Assembly: GCA_000436755.1 (NCBI GenBank)
Contig: FR887289.1
Coordinates: 1 to 14,655, forward strand
Direction of reading: 5' to 3'
Source: Clostridium sp. CAG:253
GTDB lineage: Bacteria > Bacillota > Clostridia > Lachnospirales > Lachnospiraceae
DNA: 14,655 nt
In this document: one piece after another, positions 8,415 through 14,655 of the stretch
Numbering within the stretch: the first letter of the stretch is position 1
Layout: each line of letters opens with the position of its first letter
Translations under genes and position numbers: made by a program
The notes under the pieces: generated by a model
What the model was told of the DNA's origin: nothing
Database searches by the model: none
The model's input: only the letters and a program-made list of their open reading frames with translations

Positions 8415-8443
8415 ATATTACTTTATTTAATGCAACTTGTCAA
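8415..8443 (-). promoter_or_regulatory. Sigma-A type promoter of tagD
   Basis: On the minus strand TTGACA (8443-8438), a 17-base spacer and TAATAT (8420-8415) form a near-consensus promoter. The predicted start near 8408 leaves a leader of about 35 bases. It separates the teichoic acid genes from the aminotransferase genes upstream, so tagD and the polymerase can be expressed on their own. Confidence 0.85.
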
Positions 8444-8459
8444 ATTTGCTGCCATAATT

Positions 8460-9512
8460 CTACAATATACATTTGAGCTCATCAATAAATTTTTCCATTT
8501 CTTCTCTCGTGCCAATTGAAATGCGAAGATAATTTTTTATGCGTTCACTGTTAAAGTGTCTGACAAATATATGTTTTTCACGAAGCTTTGCAAATATCTC
8601 CTCTGCATCCACTGTCGCATGTTTTGCAAAAATAAAGTTAGTCTTTGAATCACCAAAAGAAAATCCAAGTTCTGTAAGTCTTTCCTTTGTCCACTCTCTT
8701 GTCTCTACAATCTGCCCGGTTGTTTTCCTGAAATAATCTTCATCTTCAATTGCCGCAATCCCGAGTGCAACAGAAAGCCTCGTCATCGGATAACTGTTAT
8801 ATGAAAATCTGACATCATTCATAGCTTTGATAAGTTCCGGACTTCCCATTGCATAACCAATTCTCATCCCCGCCATTGAACGTGACTTTGAAAAAGTCTG
8901 CACAATCAGCACATTATCGTATTCTTTTGTCAAAGATAAGGCAGATTTCCCACTGAAATCAACATACGCTTCGTCTATGATAACGACAACATCTCGGTTA
9001 TGTTCTATAACATCACGCAGAAATTCCTCATTCTGCATAATTCCCGTTGGTGCATTTGGATTTGCAATGACAACACCACCGTTTTCCTTATAATAATCTG
9101 CTGCCACAAGATTAAAATCATCATCCAACGCCGGTCTTTCAAAAGGAATATTAAAAAGTGCAGCCCAGACATCATAAAACGAATATGTTATATCAGGGAA
9201 AAGTATCGGCTTTTTGCTGTTAAAAAACGTCATAAACGCTATTGCAAGTACATCATCAGAGCCAACTCCGACAAACACCTGATTATTTTCGACATTGTAT
9301 CTTTTTGCAATTGCTTCAACAAGAAGTGCCGAATCCGGGTCAGGATAAAGCCTGAGTGTATCAAGGTCAAATCTTTGAAGCACTTCCTTGACTTTCGGTG
9401 ACGGCGGATACGGATTTTCATTTGTATTTAACTTTATCATATCCTTAAGCTGTGGCTGTTCTCCCGGCACATACGGGTCTATTGTTCTTAAATTGTCTTT
9501 CCAGCTGCTCAT
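8460..9512 (-). CDS. hisC: Histidinol-phosphate aminotransferase-type PLP enzyme
   Basis: A fold-type I PLP aminotransferase of the HisC family; HisC converts imidazole-acetol phosphate and glutamate to histidinol phosphate in histidine synthesis. In 350 residues it shows the N-terminal PYVPGEQP (13-20), LNTNENPYPPSP (28-39), NPNAPTG (151-157), D180-x-x-Y183 and the PLP lysine K209 in TFSKSRSMAGMRIGY, all typical of HisC (about 350-360 residues). The start at 9512 follows GGAGGA; an upstream ATG at 9530 has no ribosome site in front and the Shine-Dalgarno lies inside that extension. It follows the aspartate-type aminotransferase by 79 bases with no clear promoter or terminator between, so co-transcription is likely. 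No other his gene is in view. Related specificities (aromatic amino acids, threonine-phosphate decarboxylase) cannot be excluded. Confidence 0.82.
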   Translation of the reverse strand: MSSWKDNLRTIDPYVPGEQPQLKDMIKLNTNENPYPPSPKVKEVLQRFDLDTLRLYPDPDSALLVEAIAKRYNVENNQVFVGVGSDDVLAIAFMTFFNSKKPILFPDITYSFYDVWAALFNIPFERPALDDDFNLVAADYYKENGGVVIANPNAPTGIMQNEEFLRDVIEHNRDVVVIIDEAYVDFSGKSALSLTKEYDNVLIVQTFSKSRSMAGMRIGYAMGSPELIKAMNDVRFSYNSYPMTRLSVALGIAAIEDEDYFRKTTGQIVETREWTKERLTELGFSFGDSKTNFIFAKHATVDAEEIFAKLREKHIFVRHFNSERIKNYLRISIGTREEMEKFIDELKCIL

Positions 9513-9561
9513 AATCTTATTATCCTCCATTCAGATTTTCATTCTATTCTATATATTCCGT

Positions 9562-9592
9562 TTAATTTGCAAATCCACTTAATTTGCAAATC
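9562..9592. repeat. Tandem 14-base direct repeat carrying palindromes
   Basis: TTAATTTGCAAATC occurs exactly at 9562-9575 and 9579-9592, a period of 17 bases. Each copy contains the perfect palindrome ATTTGCAAAT (9565-9574 and 9582-9591). The second copy touches the stop codon of the aspartate-type aminotransferase gene. The pair lies 53 bases before the hisC start. It may be a pair of protein-binding sites or a recent short duplication. Confidence 0.7.
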
Positions 9593-10785
9593 TAGTTATT
9601 TAAATTATAACTTTCTGCAAGTTTTTCAAACGCTGCAAATGATTTTTCAATCATTTTTTTATCAACACAATAAGCTATTCTTACATATCCTGCACACATA
9701 AATGAACTTCCCGGAACAAGAAGCAGATTAAATTCTTTTGCCTTTGCCGCAAACTTAGTATCATCAGGCTCGGCAGCTTTCATCCAAAGATAGAACGCTC
9801 CCTGCGGTTTGACACATTCAAACCCAAGTGATGTAAGTTTATCATACAAAAGTGTACGATTTGTGTCGTAAACCGAAACATCTGTACTCTCATCAAGGCA
9901 TTTCTTTATCACAAGCTGCTGGAGTGACGGTGCATTTACAAAACCAAGTATTCTGTTTGCCACATTCGCTGCCGCAACAAGATTTTCAAAATCGTCCACA
10001 ACATCAGGAATTACAAGATAACCTATTCTTTCACCCGGAAGTGATAATGACTTACTGTATGAATATCCGACTATTGTGTTTGCATAATATTTTGTAAGAT
10101 ACGGTACATATACACCGTCATATGCAAGCTCCCTGTATGGCTCATCTGATATAAGATAAATCGCTGTGCCAAACTCCTCCTGTTTGTCGCAAAGAACCTT
10201 TGCAAGTTCTTTTATTGTGTCTTCCGAGTAAACAACACCCGTCGGATTGTTTGGATTATTGATTATGACAGCCTTTGTTTTTGCTGTAATTTTCTCTGAA
10301 AATTCTTTTATATTCGGCTGAAATGTAGGCGGATTAGGAGAAACCGCAACAACTTTTCCGTCAAAATTTGCAACGTAATTGTTGTACTCACCAAAATACG
10401 GTGCAAAAGTGATAACCTCATCCCCAGGGTCAATTATTGATTTGAGTATAACATTCAATCCCCCGGCAGCACCGACTGTCATAAGAATATTTTTTTCTGA
10501 AAAATCTGTCTCAAATCTCTCATTCAAAGACTTTGCAATTGCATCCCTCACATCTTCAAATCCTGAATTGTTCATATATCCATGAACCCTGTTTGGTTCT
10601 TCATTGTTCACAACATCTATAATCGCCTGGTTTACTGCCTTAGGTGGAAGTGTACTGGGGTTTCCCAGACTAAAATCATATACATTCTCTGCTCCATATT
10701 TTTGTGCCATCTTTTTTCCTTCCTCAAACATGGCACGGATAACAGAACTTCCTTCAACATATTTAACCATCTTTTTTGCTATCAT
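9592..10785 (-). CDS. Class I/II PLP aminotransferase, aspartate aminotransferase-like
   Basis: A cytoplasmic PLP-dependent aminotransferase of about 397 residues, likely using an amino acid donor such as aspartate or glutamate. Visible motifs (numbering from the ATG start) are the N-terminal DFSLGNPS near 37-44, NNPNNPTG near 176-183, SDEPYRE near 213-219 and the PLP lysine K245 in SYSKSLSLPGERIGY. The substrate-carboxylate arginine is probably in YVRIAYC near the C-terminus. Length and motif order fit the aspartate aminotransferase superfamily; substrate cannot be fixed. The frame opens with TTG at 10791, but GAGGT is directly against that codon and is correctly spaced for ATG at 10785, so ATG is chosen. 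The HisC-type gene follows by 79 bases. A possible extended -10 promoter lies at 10828-10836. Confidence 0.88.
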   Translation of the reverse strand: MIAKKMVKYVEGSSVIRAMFEEGKKMAQKYGAENVYDFSLGNPSTLPPKAVNQAIIDVVNNEEPNRVHGYMNNSGFEDVRDAIAKSLNERFETDFSEKNILMTVGAAGGLNVILKSIIDPGDEVITFAPYFGEYNNYVANFDGKVVAVSPNPPTFQPNIKEFSEKITAKTKAVIINNPNNPTGVVYSEDTIKELAKVLCDKQEEFGTAIYLISDEPYRELAYDGVYVPYLTKYYANTIVGYSYSKSLSLPGERIGYLVIPDVVDDFENLVAAANVANRILGFVNAPSLQQLVIKKCLDESTDVSVYDTNRTLLYDKLTSLGFECVKPQGAFYLWMKAAEPDDTKFAAKAKEFNLLLVPGSSFMCAGYVRIAYCVDKKMIEKSFAAFEKLAESYNLNN

Positions 10786-10827
10786 TTTCAAACCTCATTT
10801 CTGTGCTTATTCGTATAAGTTATTCTA

Positions 10828-10836
10828 AGTATATCA
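10828..10836 (-). promoter_or_regulatory. Possible extended -10 promoter of the aspartate-type aminotransferase gene
   Basis: On the minus strand TGATATACT fits an extended -10 (TGn plus TATACT). The -35 region (TAGCAT at 17 bases) is poor. The predicted start near 10821 gives a leader of about 35 bases. It faces away from the tRNA-Lys promoter. Confidence 0.45.
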
Positions 10837-10884
10837 CTCTTATATTGCACATGCTAGATTTTTTTATATTTTTTCAAAAAACAC

Positions 10885-10913
10885 TTGCATTCTCCAAAAT
10901 ACTCTGATATAAT
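10885..10913 (+). promoter_or_regulatory. Promoter of tRNA-Lys
   Basis: TTGCAT (10885-10890), a 17-base spacer and a perfect TATAAT (10908-10913) preceded by TGA, an extended -10. The mature tRNA starts 30 bases after the -10. Confidence 0.85.
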
Positions 10914-10942
10914 TTAACTGTTGTCGCTAAAAGACATGCTAT

Positions 10943-11015
10943 GCGCTTCTAGCTCAGTTGGCAGAGCACCTGACTCTTAATCAGGGTGTCCAGGGTTCGA
11001 ACCCCTGGAGGCGCA
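10943..11015 (+). tRNA. tRNA-Lys (anticodon CUU)
   Basis: A full cloverleaf of 73 bases. The acceptor stem GCGCTTC pairs with GAGGCGC and is followed by discriminator A. The D stem is GCTC/GAGC. The anticodon stem CCTGA/TCAGG holds the loop CTCTTAA with anticodon CTT, reading AAG. The T arm is CAGGG-TTCGAAC-CCCTG. CCA is not encoded. It is a single-gene unit with its own promoter and terminator and is the only gene on the plus strand of the window. Confidence 0.97.
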
Positions 11016-11028
11016 CTTATATTTATAC

Positions 11029-11065
11029 AAAAAGAAGATATTACTTTTGCAATATCTTCTTTTTT
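11029..11065 (+). terminator. Bidirectional terminator between tRNA-Lys and the hybrid kinase gene
   Basis: GAAGATATT (11034-11042) pairs with AATATCTTC (11051-11059) around an 8-base loop. The stem is flanked by AAAAA on the left and TTTTTT on the right, so it gives a T-tract on both strands. It ends tRNA-Lys on the plus strand and the kinase operon (stop at 11078) on the minus strand. Confidence 0.88.
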
Positions 11066-11077
11066 GTTTTCCGCTTT

Positions 11078-13267
11078 TTATATAACATCAATATATTTCT
11101 TAATTATATTCTCCAACTCCACATATCCCAAAGGCTTTGAAATATAATCATCAAATCCCTCCGCAAGATACATCCGCTTTGCTCCTGTCACGGCATTTGC
11201 AGTCATGACTATAATCGGCGTATCCTTATTTAATGACGCATCCATCTTTTTAAGCCGTTGCAAAGTTTCTATTCCGTCCATCCCCGGCATCATATGGTCA
11301 AGAAATACCATATCATACTTTTTCTGTTTCATAAGTTCAAGACACTTTTCGCCACTTTCTGCAAGCTCTACATTGATATGTGTAACACGAAGCAATTCTC
11401 TTACCACAATTCTGTTTGTCTCAACATCATCAACAACAAGAATATGGGCATTCGGTGCTTTAATATGATATGTTTCACTTTCCGTTTTTGATAAATCATC
11501 TTCCTCCCTGTTTTTACTGCAGACAATGCTTTGTGGAATTTGCACTTCAAAAACCGAACCTTCTCCAAACACACTGCTGACATTTATCTTACCATTCATA
11601 AGATTGACAAGCTTTCTTGTAATAGAAAGACCAAGTCCGTTTCCCTCTATCGTATGGTTTTCCTGCTCATCAACTCTTTCAAATGGTGAAAATATCTTAC
11701 CGATGTCCTCTTTTTTGATTCCACGTCCCGTATCCGTAACCCTAAAAATAAGCATAATATTTTCCAAATCAATTTTGTCCCATTCCACCTCAAGAGTAAT
11801 AGAACCTTTCTGTGTATATTTAACAGCATTGTTCATAATATTTATAATTATCTGTTTTATACGCAGTGCATCACCGTGCAAAAACATTGGCATATCCCTT
11901 GACAAATCAAGTTTAAACCTAAGTCCCTTTTCTTTAATTTTTAGCGAAACCAAATTTATAATGTCATTTACAACAAATTTAAGATTATAATCCTCGTTAA
12001 TTATGCTGGTCTTGCCGGCATCAAGTTTTGACAAATCGAGGATATCATTTATAATTCCAAGAAGTGTTTTTCCGGCATCTTTAATATAAGACGAATAACT
12101 CTGTATCTGCTCCGATACTGTCTCCCTCGAAATCATTTCATTCATACCGAGTACGGTATTAAGAGGTGTTCTTATCTCATGGCTCATCTGTGCAAGAAAT
12201 GCAGATTTTGCCTTATTAGCATTATCTGCACTTCTCTTTGCTGCTTCAAGTTCTTCAATAGTTCTGATTTTATCAGTAAGATCATCAATAATTATGATAT
12301 ATCCCATCGTCTCGCCATATTCATCGCCTATTCTATTTATATCAAGTCGGCAATGCGCATCATTTGCCCTGCATTTTACATCAAGTTTGTTTGAATATCC
12401 ACCATATCTCAATTTTTCTTCATCTATCTCAAACAATTCCCTCAGTGTCACTTTCTCATAATCATACGGCGAAAGCCTCAAAAAATCTATAGCACTTTTA
12501 TTCGCTATTTTTAAATGTCTGCTGTCATCATATATAATCATCGGAAGTTTCACTGAGTAATATATAAATTCAGATACATTCTCAAGCTTCACCTGATTCT
12601 TATTTACAAAAAGGTAAACCCTGTATACCAAAAGTGCTCCAAAGAACTGAGATAACGTACTTCCCGGAAATGCACTCACTCCAAACATTGGCACAATTGT
12701 ATCAAGAAGCATGCCCGCAACGATTACACCCTCACAAAAAACAAGTCTTATTCCCGTAATTCTTTCCCATTTTCTTTCACCTTTTTTCACCATATATCCG
12801 CTTAGCACAAACAAACCGACAGCACATCCGATACAATATATATCATACAAAGTGTTCCATATGCTCGGTGTAAACAAATATGTCATTCCTATTGCCGACT
12901 TATGATATATCGTATTATCCTTTTGCATTAAAAAAGGATATAATATTATTGCAGAAAACGGAAATATTTCTATCATCTTTACCAACCACAGATTCCGACC
13001 ACACCATCCAGCAATAACAAGAATCGCACATATCATATACAGAAATGTGCCAACCATACCTGCACATCTCCAGTAATACGCTATAAGAGGACTTTCCTGA
13101 ACCCACACAAACCCAAAACAAAAACTCCATATAGAGCTTCCTATACAGACAAGAGCAAACAGAATATCATTCATCTTTAATTTTTCTTTACTGCGTAAAA
13201 CACTTACGGATATTATTGTCGTACATACAAAAAAGCCAAACATTATGTAAGATAATATTCTTCCCAT
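11078..13267 (-). CDS. 7TM/PAS hybrid sensor histidine kinase with C-terminal receiver
   Basis: A membrane hybrid histidine kinase of 729 residues. About seven hydrophobic segments in residues 4-222 fit the 7TM histidine-kinase sensor type. A PAS-like domain (about 232-330) precedes a dimerisation domain with phosphoacceptor H363 in MSHEIRTPL. The ATPase domain has the N box near N479-N480, DTGRGI at 512-517, SPFERVD near 527 and GNGLGLS near 542. A receiver follows (about 607-729) with acidic D613-D614, phosphoacceptor D657 in FLDHMMPGMDG, T689 and K711. All catalytic residues are present. No DNA-binding output domain is seen, so signal must leave by an HPt protein or a separate regulator. 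The frame can be read from GTG at 13276, but AGGAG is correctly spaced (8 bases) only for ATG at 13267. It follows the CDF gene by 23 bases, so they form an operon. The ligand is unknown. Confidence 0.92.
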   Translation of the reverse strand: MGRILSYIMFGFFVCTTIISVSVLRSKEKLKMNDILFALVCIGSSIWSFCFGFVWVQESPLIAYYWRCAGMVGTFLYMICAILVIAGWCGRNLWLVKMIEIFPFSAIILYPFLMQKDNTIYHKSAIGMTYLFTPSIWNTLYDIYCIGCAVGLFVLSGYMVKKGERKWERITGIRLVFCEGVIVAGMLLDTIVPMFGVSAFPGSTLSQFFGALLVYRVYLFVNKNQVKLENVSEFIYYSVKLPMIIYDDSRHLKIANKSAIDFLRLSPYDYEKVTLRELFEIDEEKLRYGGYSNKLDVKCRANDAHCRLDINRIGDEYGETMGYIIIIDDLTDKIRTIEELEAAKRSADNANKAKSAFLAQMSHEIRTPLNTVLGMNEMISRETVSEQIQSYSSYIKDAGKTLLGIINDILDLSKLDAGKTSIINEDYNLKFVVNDIINLVSLKIKEKGLRFKLDLSRDMPMFLHGDALRIKQIIINIMNNAVKYTQKGSITLEVEWDKIDLENIMLIFRVTDTGRGIKKEDIGKIFSPFERVDEQENHTIEGNGLGLSITRKLVNLMNGKINVSSVFGEGSVFEVQIPQSIVCSKNREEDDLSKTESETYHIKAPNAHILVVDDVETNRIVVRELLRVTHINVELAESGEKCLELMKQKKYDMVFLDHMMPGMDGIETLQRLKKMDASLNKDTPIIVMTANAVTGAKRMYLAEGFDDYISKPLGYVELENIIKKYIDVI

Positions 13268-13290
13268 ATTCCTCACTCCTCTATGTCAAT

Positions 13291-14205
13291 TTAATCAGGC
13301 AGGCTTGGAATAAGTTCAACATATACCTGATCAAACTCTTTCCTGAGTTCCTCCCTGATTTCATTACGAAGCTGCAGCAAAATTTTTGTATTTATAATAT
13401 CATTGTGACTTTTAAAATATATCTCTACCCACGTTTTTCGACCCGTCTGGATAACATCCAAAAATTCAATATCACAATACACCTTATCCATATGTTTTTC
13501 TGCTGCAATTCTTATATTGTCCATTATATCCTGTTCAGGAGCAAAAAGCACCAGATTTTTTAGATTTGAAAAAATCATTTTCACCGGCTCTATAAGTAAA
13601 AAACACGCCATTACAATAGCAACAACCGGATCAATATAACGTGCGATCCATGCAAATTTCGTTTTATTTACAATAATCTGAATAAAAAAGGCAACTGCAA
13701 CACCAAAACTTGATATAACATCAAGTTTCCATATGTATATTTCTGCCTGAATAGTTAGAGATGCATATTTTTTGCTAAAATAATGCATTAAGAGATAAAT
13801 AATAAGACATCCCAGACAAACTGCAAGCTCAAAAAACGCAATACTTCCACCATCCACATGGCGGCCGCCATGAAAGATGGTATACATATTATCCCACACA
13901 AGCTGAACAGTAATAACCAGCAAAACACTATATTTAATGACAACGAAAAGTGATTCCACCTGTGAAAATCCATAAGGTCTTTTCTCTGTCACAGGCTTAT
14001 ACAAAAGGGGAACCAGCACCATAAACGGTCCTATCATGATTAAATCCGTAACATCAAAAATACAATCCATCAACAAAGAATGTGATTTTGTGTAATATGC
14101 CATAAATCCCTCTGACAGCATAAACAAAATACTTCCTATTAAAGAGATATTCATAATCATCTTTTCATATCTCATTTTATTTTTATTCTTTTCCTTTTCT
14201 CCCAC
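13291..14205 (-). CDS. Cation diffusion facilitator (CDF) family homologue with altered metal sites
   Basis: A membrane protein of 304 residues with about six hydrophobic segments and a C-terminal cytoplasmic domain of the CDF dimerisation type. CDF proteins exchange Zn, Fe, Co, Cd or Mn for protons. Visible are D47-x-x-x-D51 in the second helix (SLLMDCIFD), PYG with ESL in the loop and third helix, and DPVVA before the last helix. Compared with E. coli FieF (D45, D49, H153, D157), the fifth-helix histidine is isoleucine (I158) while D162 remains in WKLDVISS. The FieF site B residues (D68, H71, H75) align with Thr, Arg and Phe. The start is GTG at 14205 after GAGGGAGG with 7 bases spacing; a TTG at 14259 opens the frame but lacks a site. 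It is first in an operon with the hybrid kinase. Substrate, and even transport activity, are uncertain. Confidence 0.82.
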   Translation of the reverse strand: MGEKEKNKNKMRYEKMIMNISLIGSILFMLSEGFMAYYTKSHSLLMDCIFDVTDLIMIGPFMVLVPLLYKPVTEKRPYGFSQVESLFVVIKYSVLLVITVQLVWDNMYTIFHGGRHVDGGSIAFFELAVCLGCLIIYLLMHYFSKKYASLTIQAEIYIWKLDVISSFGVAVAFFIQIIVNKTKFAWIARYIDPVVAIVMACFLLIEPVKMIFSNLKNLVLFAPEQDIMDNIRIAAEKHMDKVYCDIEFLDVIQTGRKTWVEIYFKSHNDIINTKILLQLRNEIREELRKEFDQVYVELIPSLPD

Positions 14206-14322
14206 GCCGGAGCCTCCCTCTTTTTCTTCATTTTTCAGTAACTTTATAAAGAGATGCAATAAAAGCTGTTTTCATTTTCAGCACAATCTTTGTCTGCAGA
14301 TACTTTTAAATCTTATTACAAA

Positions 14323-14655
14323 TTACAGATGCTTTTCAAATCGTCCCATAATATTAAGACCATCTTTCTCAACAACAAAAGCATGTTCATCAATCTGCTT
14401 TATCTCTCTTCTAAGCTGTGCACATTCATATTTCGACAAAACCACTATCGTCATATATGTCTTTTCTTCCGTATAACCGCCCTTAGCTTCCCACCATGTC
14501 GCATCACGTTTAAACTGATTTACAATATAGTCCATTATCTCCACAGGCTCTTTTTTGGTAAATATAATAACTTCCGCATTTATATTCTGGGTATGTGTGC
14601 GGTCAGTGACAAGCATACTTACAGCGGAATAAATTATACAGTAAATAGCAGTCTG
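14323..14655 (-). CDS. YitT-family membrane protein, 3' end (partial, cut by window edge)
   Basis: The frame stays open to the last base of the window, so only the C-terminal 110 residues are seen. The first 13 visible residues are hydrophobic and look like the end of a membrane helix. The rest resembles the cytoplasmic DUF2179 domain at the end of YitT-family proteins: VIIFTKK followed by a helix, a KGGYTEEKT segment near the usual G-x-Y-T-G, a TIVVLSKYE strand, and IKQIDEHAFVVE. The central residues are slightly diverged from the usual GMYTGE form. Reading it as a free 97-residue protein from the ATG at 14616 would ignore the hydrophobic lead-in. YitT proteins are membrane proteins of unknown biochemical role. 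The CDF gene starts 117 bases downstream. Confidence 0.8.
   Translation of the reverse strand, partial: QTAIYCIIYSAVSMLVTDRTHTQNINAEVIIFTKKEPVEIMDYIVNQFKRDATWWEAKGGYTEEKTYMTIVVLSKYECAQLRREIKQIDEHAFVVEKDGLNIMGRFEKHL

Noticed and set aside
9000..9401. Open frame of 133 codons on the plus strand
   Set aside because: It lies wholly inside the hisC gene on the other strand, has an odd composition rich in Ile, Lys and Cys, and shows no family motif or ribosome site.
11526..11990. Open frame of 154 codons on the plus strand
   Set aside because: It is antisense to the catalytic part of the hybrid kinase, whose motifs are all intact; the frame has low-complexity hydrophobic composition and no motif.
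14262..14286. Possible terminator after the YitT-family gene (GCTG/CAGC with TTTT on the minus strand)
   Set aside because: Only four base pairs around a 10-base A-rich loop; too weak to support termination.

Overview
The window is AT-rich and looks like a chromosomal segment of a Gram-positive Clostridia member, most likely Lachnospiraceae. The signs are GGAGG-type ribosome binding sites, sigma-A type promoters (TTGACA-N17-TAATAT), tRNA genes without an encoded CCA, glycerol-phosphate teichoic acid genes, and a secreted 5'-nucleotidase with Ig-like repeats. The family assignment is inference from sequence style; no search was run. All protein genes lie on the minus strand. The only plus-strand gene is tRNA-Lys. 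No gene-free stretch exceeds 300 bases, and no insertion sequence, CRISPR array or prophage gene was seen.

Layout, left to right. (1) tRNA-Pro(UGG) on the minus strand with a strong promoter (36-192). (2) A 1249-residue exported 5'-nucleotidase/cyclic phosphodiesterase (301-4050) with five Ig-like modules in a very basic C-terminal third; its terminator is at 231-263. (3) A teichoic acid unit: tagD, glycerol-3-phosphate cytidylyltransferase (7966-8373, own promoter at 8415-8443), then a 1231-residue protein with two CDP-glycerol glycerophosphotransferase catalytic domains (4189-7884) and a terminator at 4134-4173. (4) Two PLP aminotransferases in tandem: an aspartate-type enzyme (9592-10785) followed by a HisC-type enzyme (8460-9512). 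(5) tRNA-Lys(CUU) on the plus strand (10943-11015) with a bidirectional terminator. (6) A two-gene operon: a cation diffusion facilitator homologue (13291-14205) followed by a 7TM/PAS hybrid histidine kinase (11078-13267). (7) The 3' end of a YitT-family membrane protein gene that runs off the right edge (14323-14655).

How the genes may work together. TagD makes CDP-glycerol, which the two-headed transferase would use to prime and/or extend poly(glycerol phosphate) on the wall or a surface polymer. The next gene encodes a secreted nucleotidase whose tail carries roughly 80 net positive charges, so it could bind that polyanion; this is inference. The CDF homologue keeps three of four transport-site ligands and lacks the second metal site. 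It shares an operon with a hybrid kinase that has no output partner in the window. Several gene starts were moved to better ribosome binding sites than the longest open frame would give.

I did not find a clearly new multi-gene defence or mobile system. The most unusual items are the cationic nucleotidase tail, the two-headed polymerase with its unassigned middle, and the CDF homologue with altered metal sites.
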